DNA of 12,660 bases from NCBI GenBank assembly GCA_900763965.1, contig CAAFMG010000075.1:1-12660 (forward strand), written 5' to 3'. Each line of letters begins with the position of its first letter. Within the stretch, counting starts at the first letter, position 1. A program made the translations under genes and the position numbers. This document shows, piece by piece, positions 1 to 6,369 of this stretch. The notes under the pieces were generated by a model. That model was not told the origin of the DNA. It made no database searches and saw nothing but the letters and a program-made list of their open reading frames with translations. The DNA comes from an uncultured Oscillospiraceae bacterium. Its GTDB lineage: Bacteria; Bacillota; Clostridia; Oscillospirales; Oscillospiraceae.

Positions 1-61
1 AAAAGCAGTTAGATGCGTAAAGCATTTGACATAATGATGGTGATGAGCCATCTACATAAGT

Positions 62-178
62 TCGTGTTGATTGCCATGAGGGTCCACCTGTTCCCATCCC
101 GAACACAGAAGTTAAGCTCATGTGCGCTGACAATACTTGGCGGGTAACTGCCCGGGAAGATAAGTAACGCGAACACAA
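62..178 (+). rRNA. rrf: 5S ribosomal RNA
   Basis: Structural RNA of the large ribosomal subunit. The conserved internal core CCCATCCCGAACACAGAAGT (about 93-112) is the loop B/C region typical of bacterial 5S. The ends close as the terminal helix: GTGTT at 64-68 pairs with AACAC at 172-176, giving a molecule of about 113-117 nt, normal for 5S. Exact ends are uncertain by a few bases. A rho-independent terminator follows directly, so this is the last gene of its transcript. Any 23S gene would lie upstream of the window and is not visible. Confidence 0.93.
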
Positions 179-205
179 GCCTCAACCGAATGGTTGGGGC
201 TTTTT
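178..205 (+). terminator. Rho-independent terminator after 5S rRNA
   Basis: A 10-bp stem (178-187 with 192-201, one G-U pair) around a GAAT loop is followed by a run of five T. It sits at the 3' end of the 5S rRNA and would end the rRNA transcript. Confidence 0.9.
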
Positions 206-328
206 CCATGCTACACCCCTGTCCGAAGCATCCCTTTCTACCCGGCTTCGCAGCTGGGCCCGAACTTCCGAAGTTGCAGCACCTTTGGCAACAGGAAAAG
301 GCTTACAGCCCTCTTTTTCAAAAAAGAA

Positions 329-361
329 ATTGCCAAATGGAAAAAAAGGATTGCCAAATGG
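329..361 (+). repeat. 12-bp direct repeat overlapping the tRNA promoter -35
   Basis: ATTGCCAAATGG occurs at 329-340 and again at 350-361, exactly 21 bp apart (two helical turns). The second copy contains the -35 hexamer of the tRNA promoter. It could be a tandem binding site or a duplicated -35 element. The repeat is seen directly; the role is inference. Confidence 0.7.
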
Positions 362-379
362 TTAAACGTATGCTATAAT
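351..379 (+). promoter_or_regulatory. Sigma-A promoter for the tRNA-Gln/tRNA-Lys transcript
   Basis: -35 TTGCCA (351-356) and a perfect -10 TATAAT (374-379) are separated by 17 bp. The -10 lies about 40 bases before tRNA-Gln, so transcription would begin near 386. Bases 207-328, upstream, hold no gene that I can support. Confidence 0.8.
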
Positions 380-417
380 AACCCAGTGTCCGAAGGTGGG
401 CGCTCCACAAGTTACAT

Positions 418-492
418 TGGGATGTCGCCAAGCGGTAAGGCACCAGACTTTGACTCTGGCATTCGTAGGTTCGAGTCCTGCCATCCCAGCCA
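418..492 (+). tRNA. tRNA-Gln (anticodon TTG)
   Basis: Full cloverleaf: acceptor arm TGGGATG (418-424) with CATCCCA (482-488), discriminator G489 and encoded CCA (490-492). The anticodon stem CCAGA/TCTGG encloses the loop CTTTGAC, whose anticodon TTG reads CAA/CAG glutamine codons. The T arm has TTCGAGT. It is co-transcribed with tRNA-Lys 15 bases downstream. Confidence 0.96.
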
Positions 493-507
493 CTTTAAAT
501 CCCATAC

Positions 508-583
508 GGTTCGCTAGCTCAGTTGGTAGAGCAACGCCCTTTTAAGGCGTGGGTCCAGGGTTCGAGCCCCTGGCGAGCCACCA
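508..583 (+). tRNA. tRNA-Lys (anticodon TTT)
   Basis: Cloverleaf with acceptor GGTTCGC (508-514) pairing GCGAGCC (573-579, one G-U), discriminator A580 and encoded CCA (581-583). The D arm contains AGCTCAGTTGGTAGAGC. Anticodon stem ACGCC/GGCGT holds the loop CTTTTAA with anticodon TTT (lysine). Second gene of the tRNA pair; its last base abuts the terminator hairpin. Confidence 0.97.
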
Positions 584-626
584 AAACAGCCGATGTCAGA
601 TCTTCAGATCTGACGTCGGCTGTTTT
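583..626 (+). terminator. Long hairpin terminator after the tRNA pair
   Basis: A 21-bp inverted repeat (583-603 with 606-626) is complementary throughout apart from one T-G wobble (594/615). It starts with AAAA and ends with TTTT, so it can end transcription in both directions. It separates the tRNA unit from the phosphatase gene. Confidence 0.85.
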
Positions 627-679
627 GCATTCTATCAACATATCCGGCGGCATCAGCCGCAGAAACAGGAAGTGAAACC

Positions 680-1450
680 ATGATCGCCAATTACCACACC
701 CACACCTGGCGGTGCAACCATGCCACCGGCACCGAGGAAGAATACGTTCAGGCGGCTCTGGATCGAAAGCTTGAGATCCTGGGCTTCTCCGACCACACAC
801 CCTACGGCTTTCCCCAGGGCTATGACTCCTGGTTCCGTATGAAGCAGGAGCAGCTGGCCGACTACTGTAATACCATCCGCGCTCTGGAAAAAACCTACGC
901 CGGACAGATCCGTTTGCCCCTTGGGGTGGAGATGGAATATTACCCGGCCCTGTTTGATCAGGAAATCACTCTGCTTCGGGAAGCCGGGGTGGAGTATCTG
1001 CTGCTGGGACAGCACTTTGTGGACAATGAAGTCAATGCCAGCTACAGCGGCCACCCCACGGGGGATGTGGAGGTGCTGAACAAATATGTATCCCAGGCGC
1101 GGGACGGGATGCAGACGGGACTCTTTACCTACCTGGCCCACCCGGATCTGATTAACTTTCAGGGGGATCCCGGGACTTATCGGCAGGCCATGCTGGGGCT
1201 GTGCCGGGAGGCAAAGGGATGCGGAATGCCTCTGGAACTGAATATGCTGGGCAAGGCCAGCGGCCGTCATTATCCCAATGATGTTTTCTGGGAACTGGCG
1301 GCGGAAACGGGCTGCGATGTGATCCTGGGCTGCGATGCCCACAGCCCGGAACAGCTTCGGAACTGGCAGACCGAGGAGGAACTTTGCCGGATGGTGAAGG
1401 ATTACGGCCTGAATCTTTTGCAGACAGTGCCCCTTCGTTCCATCGGATAA
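680..1450 (+). CDS. PHP-family histidinol-phosphatase (HisJ/HisK type)
   Basis: A 256-aa cytoplasmic metal-dependent phosphatase of the PHP superfamily. The likely reaction is L-histidinol phosphate to L-histidinol in histidine biosynthesis. Metal-ligand motifs appear in family order: HTH at residues 6-8, H14, SDH with D38/H39, E84 in GVEMEY, H112, H154 in HPDLI, E186-x-N188, and D219-x-H221 near the C-terminus. Length fits the HisJ family (about 250-280 aa). The ATG at 680 follows AGGAAG (667-672). A small GC hairpin (647-651 with 656-660) sits just ahead of that ribosome binding site. No other his genes are in the window, so another phosphomonoester substrate is possible. Family assignment is firm; the exact substrate is inferred. 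Confidence 0.85.
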   Translation: MIANYHTHTWRCNHATGTEEEYVQAALDRKLEILGFSDHTPYGFPQGYDSWFRMKQEQLADYCNTIRALEKTYAGQIRLPLGVEMEYYPALFDQEITLLREAGVEYLLLGQHFVDNEVNASYSGHPTGDVEVLNKYVSQARDGMQTGLFTYLAHPDLINFQGDPGTYRQAMLGLCREAKGCGMPLELNMLGKASGRHYPNDVFWELAAETGCDVILGCDAHSPEQLRNWQTEEELCRMVKDYGLNLLQTVPLRSIG

Positions 1451-1518
1451 ATACCATTGTTTTTCATTGGTGGATTTTTCCCGGATTTATCACGATAACC
1501 AAAATCAGCTTTTGTTTT

Positions 1519-1574
1519 ATCGGAAATTCGTATTTTACATTTTCTCCTTTTTATGATAAAAAAGTGTCGTTGCA
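1519..1574 (+). promoter_or_regulatory. Promoter region of SBP1, shared element A
   Basis: Candidate -35 TTTACA (1534-1539), 17-bp spacer, and extended -10 TGA-TAAAAA (1554-1562). The -10 lacks the usual final T, so the hexamer call is moderate. Support comes from similarity to the region ahead of the permease (2913-2969). About 30 of the first 40 bases agree, the spacer is the same, the TGn extension is kept, and both have TGTCGT-x-x-CA at the expected start site. An AT-rich hairpin (1494-1521) lies just upstream. Confidence 0.55.
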
Positions 1575-1632
1575 TAGAAAGATGCATAATATGCGCAATA
1601 TTGGATCTTAGAAAGATAAAAAGGAGAACACT

Positions 1633-2829
1633 ATGAACGCAAAAAAGATTCTTGCAATGATTCTTGCACTGTGCCTGATGCTGATGGCCACCGCTTGTGT
1701 TTCCACCACCCCTCAGAGCCAGATCAAGGGCGACCTGAACAACAACGGCCAGATCGAAGTGGGCCAGGAGGGTGTTGATGTGGAAGTCAACCTGTCCGAT
1801 GTCCACATGGATGCTGCCGAGGCTTTCGCTGCCGGTCATTGGGAAGCTCTGTTCACCCCTGTTCAGATCGAGGGCCGTGCCCTGGATATGCTGAACTTCG
1901 ACCTGACCCCCACCGCTGAGGAGAAGGCCGCTATGGAGAAGGAGCCTGCTTACGGCAAGCCTGTTGTGTACATGATGTCCGACGGCTGCACCTCCGGCCC
2001 CACCGTTGCCGACGACCTGAAGTACTACACCGAAGCCGGCCTGACCGCTGACGGCCTGAAGGGCATGAGTGTTGTGGAAGCACTGGGCACCGGCAAGGCT
2101 ACCGTTGCTGTCAACCACATTGCCACCATGCTGGTTCCCATCACCAACGGTGTGGACATGACCTTCGTGGGCGGCGCACACATCGGCTGCAAGACCCTGT
2201 ACGTCCTGAACGATTCTCAGTACAAGACCACCGAAGACCTGAAGGGCACCAACATCTCCGTCCCCAACGGCATCGGCAACGCTGACTACAACATCACCTG
2301 CATGATGCTGGATGCCGACGGCATCAACCCCCAGACCGACGTGACCCTGATGCAGGTCACCGCAGATGCCTGTGTCAGCGCCATGGAGAGAGGCGAGATC
2401 TCCGCCTGCCTGCTCAGCGACTCCTTTGCCTACGCCATGGTTAAGGACGGAAAGCTGCGGGCCATCCGCTCCCTGCTGGATGAGGATTTTGCACACAACA
2501 ACTGCTGTGTCATCGCTATGAACCGCACCTATGTGGAGCAGAACCCTGTCCATGCCAAGAAGATCATCCAGGCTGTCCAGAAGGCACACTCCTTCATGCG
2601 TGAGAACACCGCCGAGGCTACCCAGTACCTGCTGGATCGGGGCTGGAACGCCGGTGACTTTGACATGAACGTGATGCTCAACGGCTCCATGCAGTTTGGC
2701 ACCACCGATGCCTTCACCCAGGCTTCCCTGAAGCAGATTGTTGACAACTACCTGCGTCTGGGCCTGATCCAGAGCATGAACAATGCTGACGAGATCATGG
2801 CTCTGGCCTGGCGCCCTGTTCTGGACTAA
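1633..2829 (+). CDS. ABC transporter substrate-binding lipoprotein SBP1 (NMT1/SsuA-like)
   Basis: A 398-aa extracytoplasmic solute-binding lipoprotein that would deliver substrate to the permease/ATPase encoded downstream. The signal peptide has N-terminal K4-K5, a hydrophobic core and lipobox MATAC with lipidated C22. After a linker comes a conserved segment (about 50-110). The NMT1/SsuA-like binding fold then begins near residue 110 (DGCTSGPTVADDL, GGAHIGC, TTEDLKG). Family members usually start the fold soon after the signal peptide, so residues 50-110 look like an added module. Seven mature cysteines (119, 186, 223, 247, 259, 291, 292) are all shared with SBP2. The start follows AAGGAG (1621-1626). 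Codon use is strongly biased to GCC, ACC, AAC and CTG, suggesting high expression. Substrate unknown: nitrate, sulfonate, taurine or pyrimidine precursors are all possible for the family. Confidence 0.85.
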   Translation: MNAKKILAMILALCLMLMATACVSTTPQSQIKGDLNNNGQIEVGQEGVDVEVNLSDVHMDAAEAFAAGHWEALFTPVQIEGRALDMLNFDLTPTAEEKAAMEKEPAYGKPVVYMMSDGCTSGPTVADDLKYYTEAGLTADGLKGMSVVEALGTGKATVAVNHIATMLVPITNGVDMTFVGGAHIGCKTLYVLNDSQYKTTEDLKGTNISVPNGIGNADYNITCMMLDADGINPQTDVTLMQVTADACVSAMERGEISACLLSDSFAYAMVKDGKLRAIRSLLDEDFAHNNCCVIAMNRTYVEQNPVHAKKIIQAVQKAHSFMRENTAEATQYLLDRGWNAGDFDMNVMLNGSMQFGTTDAFTQASLKQIVDNYLRLGLIQSMNNADEIMALAWRPVLD

Positions 2830-2853
2830 GAAAACCCTTTCCCAAGCGACATC

Positions 2854-2883
2854 ACCCCCGGCATTCAGCCGGGGGTTTATTTA
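2854..2883 (+). terminator. Terminator between SBP1 and the permease
   Basis: A 9-bp GC-rich stem (2854-2862 with 2868-2876) around ATTCA is followed by TTTATTTAT. It would end or attenuate SBP1 transcription, allowing SBP1 to be made in excess over the membrane components. Partial read-through is possible because the T run is interrupted. Confidence 0.8.
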
Positions 2884-2912
2884 TACAAAGCTAAAATAAA
2901 TATCCGTCGTAT

Positions 2913-2969
2913 ATCAGAAAACCGTATTTCACATTTGTTGTTTTTTGTGGTAAAAAGTATGTCGTAACA
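2913..2969 (+). promoter_or_regulatory. Promoter region of the permease operon, shared element B
   Basis: Candidate -35 TTCACA (2928-2933), 17-bp spacer, extended -10 TGG-TAAAAA (2948-2956). It resembles element A ahead of SBP1 in three blocks: ATC-x-GAAA-x-x-CGTATTT-x-ACATTT, then TTTTT-x-TG-x-TAAAAAGT, then TGTCGT-x-x-CA. The shared blocks reach past the core hexamers, so a common regulator binding around the start site is plausible. The regulator is unknown. Confidence 0.55.
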
Positions 2970-2972
2970 ATA

Positions 2973-3013
2973 CGCCGTTTCGGTTTCCTGGTTGTAGGAT
3001 CCCACATACGGCG
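2973..3013 (+). promoter_or_regulatory. Hairpin in the permease leader
   Basis: CGCCGT (2973-2978) pairs with ACGGCG (3008-3013), and TCCT/AGGA can pair inside. The structure lies in the 5' leader between the putative start site and the ribosome binding site (3025-3031). It might protect the mRNA or tune translation. It matches no riboswitch class I know. Confidence 0.35.
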
Positions 3014-3037
3014 AAAGAAATAACAGGAGGGAGATCC

Positions 3038-4090
3038 ATGTCTTCTAACACCCCCGAAACCACGCCTGTCCAGAGTCTGACCAGACAGCAGCTTCTGGAT
3101 CTGGAACGGAAAAAGAAAACAAAAGCCCAGCTCTGGCTGGATATGCTGATCTACCTGCTGCCCTTTGTGGGCGGCATTGTCGCCGTACTGGAGTATACCC
3201 AGATGCCGGACAACAGCCTGAACCGGAATCCCTGGGCTTATCTGGCTTTCCTGTACATCCTTATCGGTGCCTATGCAGTTTACTGCGTGGTCTCCCTGGT
3301 GTTCCTGAAGCGGGGCAACCGGGATGTGATCGACAAGCAGCGCTACCGTGCGCCGCTGTTCACCGCTCTGTTCCTGCTGCTGGCGGTGTATGACTACATG
3401 ACCCTGAAAACCGGTATTCTGACCCAGCCCTTCGTTCCCTGCCTGAACTTTGTGATTAACGCCTTCTGGAAGGATCGGGCCATTATCGGAGAGTCCACCC
3501 TGGCTACCCTGCGGCTGCTGTTTTTGGGCTATTTTGCCGGTGTGGCCCTGGGCCTGGTCACCGGTATCACCTGCGGCTACTCCGAAAGATGCCGCTATTG
3601 GGTGGATCCCATCATCAAGTTCCTGGGCCCCATCCCCACCTCTACCTGGATCCCCATTATGATGGTGGTTGCCAGCTCCCTGTTTGGCGGCGCCGTGTTC
3701 ATTATCGGTCTGGGCTCCTGGTTTGCCGTCACCGTGGCCTCCATGACCGGTATTTCCAATGTGGACAAGGATTACTTTGAAGCTGCCAGAACCCTGGGCG
3801 CTTCCAGCCGTCAGCTGGTGTTCCGGGTGGCCATTCCCCACGCCATGCCCTCTATCTTCCAGGGCTGCACCCAGGCCATGAGCAGCTCCTGCACTGCCAT
3901 CATGATCGCCGAAATGCTGGGCGTGAAGTCCGGTCTGGGCTGGTACATGAACTGGTCCAAGTCCTGGGCCGCCTATGACAGCATGTTTGCAGCCCTGTTC
4001 GTCATCTGCATCATCTTCACTGTCGTTACCAAAACCCTGGAAGCCATTAAGCGCCGTGTGCTGCGCTGGCAGATTGGAGTGAACGCATAA
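3038..4090 (+). CDS. ABC transporter permease (SsuC/TauC-like) with N-terminal membrane extension
   Basis: A 350-aa inner-membrane permease of the binding-protein-dependent transport family. The C-terminal part (about 130-340) is a standard nitrate/sulfonate-type permease. It carries the EAA loop contacting the ATPase (E248-A-A-R-T-L-G254, P267) and the GPIPTSTWIP segment (197-206) typical of SsuC/TauC proteins. Ahead of it is an extra region of about 130 residues with hydrophobic stretches at about 34-52, 67-90 and 107-120. SsuC-type permeases are usually near 260 aa, so this is an extension. Start ATG follows AGGAGGG (3025-3031). The stop overlaps the ATPase start (TAATG), indicating translational coupling. 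Transport function is firm; substrate unknown. Confidence 0.9.
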   Translation: MSSNTPETTPVQSLTRQQLLDLERKKKTKAQLWLDMLIYLLPFVGGIVAVLEYTQMPDNSLNRNPWAYLAFLYILIGAYAVYCVVSLVFLKRGNRDVIDKQRYRAPLFTALFLLLAVYDYMTLKTGILTQPFVPCLNFVINAFWKDRAIIGESTLATLRLLFLGYFAGVALGLVTGITCGYSERCRYWVDPIIKFLGPIPTSTWIPIMMVVASSLFGGAVFIIGLGSWFAVTVASMTGISNVDKDYFEAARTLGASSRQLVFRVAIPHAMPSIFQGCTQAMSSSCTAIMIAEMLGVKSGLGWYMNWSKSWAAYDSMFAALFVICIIFTVVTKTLEAIKRRVLRWQIGVNA

Positions 4091-4863
4091 TGGAAAAAAC
4101 CATTCTCAAGCTGGATAACGTATCCAAGAGCTTTGCAAAGATCGAGACTGACGAGGTCACCCATGCCCTGTCCAGCGTGACCACCACCATGGAAAGCGGC
4201 GAGTTCATCTCCATGGTCGGCCCCTCCGGCTGCGGCAAGTCCACAATTTTGCGTCTGGTGGCCGGTCTGATCCAGCCCACCACCGGTGAGCTGACCCTCA
4301 ACGGCAAGCCCATCACCGGTCCCGGCCCTGACCGGGGCATGATGTTCCAGAAGGCCACCCTGTTCCCCTGGCTGACGGTGTATGACAACATCGCCTTCTC
4401 CCTGAAGATGCAGGGCAAGCTCAAGGGCAACGAGGAAAAGGTGGAGGAAATGATCAAGACCATCGGCCTGGAGGATTTCCGCACCGACTACCCCGGTCAG
4501 CTGTCCGGCGGTATGGCCCAGCGTGTGGCCCTGGTTCGCTCTTTGATCAACGAGCCCCCTGTTCTGCTGCTGGACGAGCCTCTGGGCGCGCTGGATGCGT
4601 TCACCCGTATGAATATGCAGGATGAGATCCTGCGGATCTGGCAGAAGAAGCAGCAGCTGGCCATTATGGTCACCCACGATGTGGACGAAGCCATCTACAT
4701 GGGCACCCGTGTTCTGGTGATGGATGCCCACCCCGGCCGGATTATTGCCGACCTGAAGATCGACCAGCCCTATCCCCGGGATCGTTCCTCCAAGGAATTC
4801 GTGGAATACCGCAATGACATCCTGAATAAGCTCCACTTCGCCGGAGCAAACGCTGCAAAATAA
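4090..4863 (+). CDS. ABC transporter ATP-binding protein (SsuB/TauB-like)
   Basis: A 257-aa cytoplasmic ATPase that powers the importer. All nucleotide-binding motifs are intact: Walker A GPSGCGKST (44-52), Q-loop Q87 in MMFQ, signature LSGGMAQ (138-144), Walker B VLLLDEP (158-164), D-loop GALD (166-169) and switch H196 in VTHDVDEA. The FPWLTVYDN segment (92-100) and the length are typical of the nitrate/sulfonate/taurine subfamily. The ATG shares its A with the permease stop codon. The stop codon (4861-4863) directly abuts repeat copy 1. Confidence 0.93.
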   Translation: MEKTILKLDNVSKSFAKIETDEVTHALSSVTTTMESGEFISMVGPSGCGKSTILRLVAGLIQPTTGELTLNGKPITGPGPDRGMMFQKATLFPWLTVYDNIAFSLKMQGKLKGNEEKVEEMIKTIGLEDFRTDYPGQLSGGMAQRVALVRSLINEPPVLLLDEPLGALDAFTRMNMQDEILRIWQKKQQLAIMVTHDVDEAIYMGTRVLVMDAHPGRIIADLKIDQPYPRDRSSKEFVEYRNDILNKLHFAGANAAK

Positions 4864-5024
4864 GGAAACTCTGAATAAATCTTCTGCGGCTGAGCGGCGA
4901 ATCTTTTACTCCCAGTCTGCGGTTTGAAAAATGGGAAAGACATACAGTATTCCCTCATTTTCCAAACCTTGCCTGGAAGCAAAATCTTTCGCCGTCAGCT
5001 CTTGTCGATTTAATCAGAGCTTCC
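4864..5024 (+). repeat. Interspersed foldback repeat, copy 1 (core deleted)
   Basis: A 161-bp element between the ATPase stop codon and SBP2. Its ends are imperfect terminal inverted repeats: the first 17 bases and the complement of the last 17 agree at about 15 positions (GGAAACTCTGAATAAAT against GGAAGCTCTGATTAAAT). Inner arms also pair, for example TTGAAAAATGGGAA with TTCCCTCATTTTCCAA near the centre. Relative to copy 2 the central core is missing, leaving a short loop near 4939-4955. It encodes no convincing protein. It resembles a MITE, but no clear target duplication is visible. Confidence 0.8.
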
Positions 5025-5030
5025 ATAATC

Positions 5031-5057
5031 CTGTATCACCTACAGCAACGCTGTATC
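5031..5057 (+). promoter_or_regulatory. CTGTA/TACAG inverted and direct repeats ahead of SBP2
   Basis: CTGTATC occurs at 5031-5037 and 5051-5057, exactly 20 bp apart, with TACAG (5041-5045) between. This creates overlapping dyads: CTGTA-TCACC-TACAG (5031-5045) and TACAGC-AAC-GCTGTA (5041-5055). It lies between repeat copy 1 and the SBP2 ribosome binding site. It may be an operator or small mRNA hairpins. No good separate promoter for SBP2 is evident. Confidence 0.45.
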
Positions 5058-5089
5058 TGAAATAAAAAATGAATAGGAGAACACCACCA

Positions 5090-6307
5090 ATGAATCTGAA
5101 AAGAATCGGTTCTGCTGCTCTGGCTCTGGTGCTGACCATGTCCATGGCAGCCTGCGCCAAGCAGGATGGAGCCCCCACCTCCTCCAAGACGGACGACAAG
5201 CTGACCGACTACATGGCAGCTGACAGCCAGATCAAGACCGGCATCGACGGCCAGGAAGTGGAAGTCAACGTCTCTGACGTCCACATGGATTCCTTTGAGG
5301 CATCTACCTCCGGCAAGTGGGAAGCCATGTTCACCCCTGTGGACGTGGAAGGCCGTGCCATCGACATGGTGAACTTTGACCTGACCCCCACCGCTGAGGA
5401 GAAGGCTGCCATGGAGAAGGAGCCTGCCTACGGCAAGCCCGTCAACTACTACATGTCCGACGGCTGCACCTCCGGCCCCACCGTGGCTGCAAACCTGGGC
5501 TACTTTAAGGAAGCCGGTCTGGAATCCGAGGGCTTCAAGGGCACTTCCTACACCGAAGCTCTGGGTACCGCGCAGGCTACCGTGGCTGTGGGCCACATTG
5601 CCACCATGCTGGTGCCTGTCACCAACGGCGTGGAGCTGACCTTCGTCGGCGGCGCTCACATCGGCTGCAAGTCCCTGTACGTTCTGGCTGACTCCCAGTA
5701 CAACACCACCGAGGATCTGAAGGGCACCAGCGTTTCCGTCCCCGCCGGTATCGGCGCTTCCGACTACAACATCGTCTGCATGATGCTGGAAGCTGACGGC
5801 ATCGACCCCCAGAAGGATCTGGAGCTGATCCAGGTCACCACCGATGCCTGCGTCAACGCCATGGAGAACGGCGAGATCTCTGCCTGCCTGCTGTCTGACA
5901 CCTTCGCTTACGCCATGGTTAAGGACGGCAAGCTGAAGTGTGTCCGCTCCCTGCTGGACAACGACTTCTCCAACAAGTCCTGCTGCGTCATCGCCATGAA
6001 CCGCGCTTACGTCCAGCAGAACCCTGTCCATGCCAAGAAGATCGTTCAGGCTGTCCAGAAGGCCCACTCCTGGATGCGTGAGAACCCCGCCGAAGCCACC
6101 GATTTCCTGATGGAGAACGGCTGGAACAAGGGCGACCGGGATATGAACATCATGCTGAACAACTCGCTGCAGTTTGGCAACGGCCAGCAGTTCACTGAGG
6201 ACAGCATCAGAAGCATTGCCGAGAGCTACCTGCGCCTGGGCCTGATCACCAAGATGGACAACATCGACGAGATCATGAACCTGGCCTGGACTCCCGTCCT
6301 GGACTAA
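5090..6307 (+). CDS. ABC transporter substrate-binding lipoprotein SBP2, paralog of SBP1
   Basis: A 405-aa solute-binding lipoprotein, closely similar to SBP1 from about residue 56 to the C-terminal VLD. The ATG at 5090 is chosen because AGGAGA (5075-5080) precedes it at the right distance and the signal peptide begins there. An in-frame ATG at 5069 lies upstream of that site. Signal peptide K4-R5, hydrophobic core, lipobox MAAC with lipidated C22. All seven mature cysteines of SBP1 are kept (126, 193, 230, 254, 266, 298, 299), plus an extra C284. The N-terminal conserved module (SDVHMD, EGRA, DMVNFDLTP, EKAAMEKEPAYGKP) is also kept, whereas the linker after the lipid anchor differs. It is last in the permease-ATPase-SBP2 unit and ends at a strong terminator. 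It may give the same importer a second or altered specificity; substrate unknown. Confidence 0.88.
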   Translation: MNLKRIGSAALALVLTMSMAACAKQDGAPTSSKTDDKLTDYMAADSQIKTGIDGQEVEVNVSDVHMDSFEASTSGKWEAMFTPVDVEGRAIDMVNFDLTPTAEEKAAMEKEPAYGKPVNYYMSDGCTSGPTVAANLGYFKEAGLESEGFKGTSYTEALGTAQATVAVGHIATMLVPVTNGVELTFVGGAHIGCKSLYVLADSQYNTTEDLKGTSVSVPAGIGASDYNIVCMMLEADGIDPQKDLELIQVTTDACVNAMENGEISACLLSDTFAYAMVKDGKLKCVRSLLDNDFSNKSCCVIAMNRAYVQQNPVHAKKIVQAVQKAHSWMRENPAEATDFLMENGWNKGDRDMNIMLNNSLQFGNGQQFTEDSIRSIAESYLRLGLITKMDNIDEIMNLAWTPVLD

Positions 6308-6326
6308 TTCCAGAACCTCTTATAGC

Positions 6327-6366
6327 AAAAAACGCCGGAGACCCGCAAGGATCTCCGGCGTTTTTT
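6327..6366 (+). terminator. Terminator of the ABC transporter operon
   Basis: A 15-bp stem (6327-6341 with 6352-6366) with A-rich 5' and T-rich 3' ends is followed by no further plus-strand gene until spo0A. It lies 20 bases after the SBP2 stop and is a classic strong intrinsic terminator, probably bidirectional. Confidence 0.92.
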
Positions 6367-6369
6367 GAC

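Noticed and set aside
26..60. TTGACA at 26-31 as a separate 5S promoter
   Set aside because: No convincing -10 lies 16-18 bp downstream. 5S is normally transcribed with the upstream rRNA genes, which would be outside the window.
194..517. Small open frames between the 5S rRNA and the tRNAs
   Set aside because: They run through the tRNA-Gln gene and its promoter and have no supporting start signals.
1450..1632. TPP riboswitch or T-box ahead of the NMT1-like transporter genes
   Set aside because: The thiamine-precursor relatives suggested a check, but neither the CTGAGA and ACC-x-GA type conserved blocks nor T-box sequence is present here or at 2884-3037.
1402..2589. Long open frame antisense to SBP1, and a similar one antisense to SBP2 (5036-6067)
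   Set aside because: Both are mirror images of highly biased coding sequence (GAC, AAC, CTG codons read backwards). The predicted products are Gly/His/Val-rich with no domain, and the two resemble each other only because the sense genes are paralogs.
1567..2966. TGTCGTT and TGTCGTA in the two transporter promoters as 0A boxes
   Set aside because: They miss the consensus TGNCGAA at one or two of the invariant end positions and are single sites. A shared but different regulator is as likely.
4864..5024. Target-site duplications proving transposition of the repeats
   Set aside because: The flanks of copy 1 (TAA left, ATAA right) and copy 2 (TAG left, CCC right) do not show a convincing duplication. 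The MITE label stays tentative.
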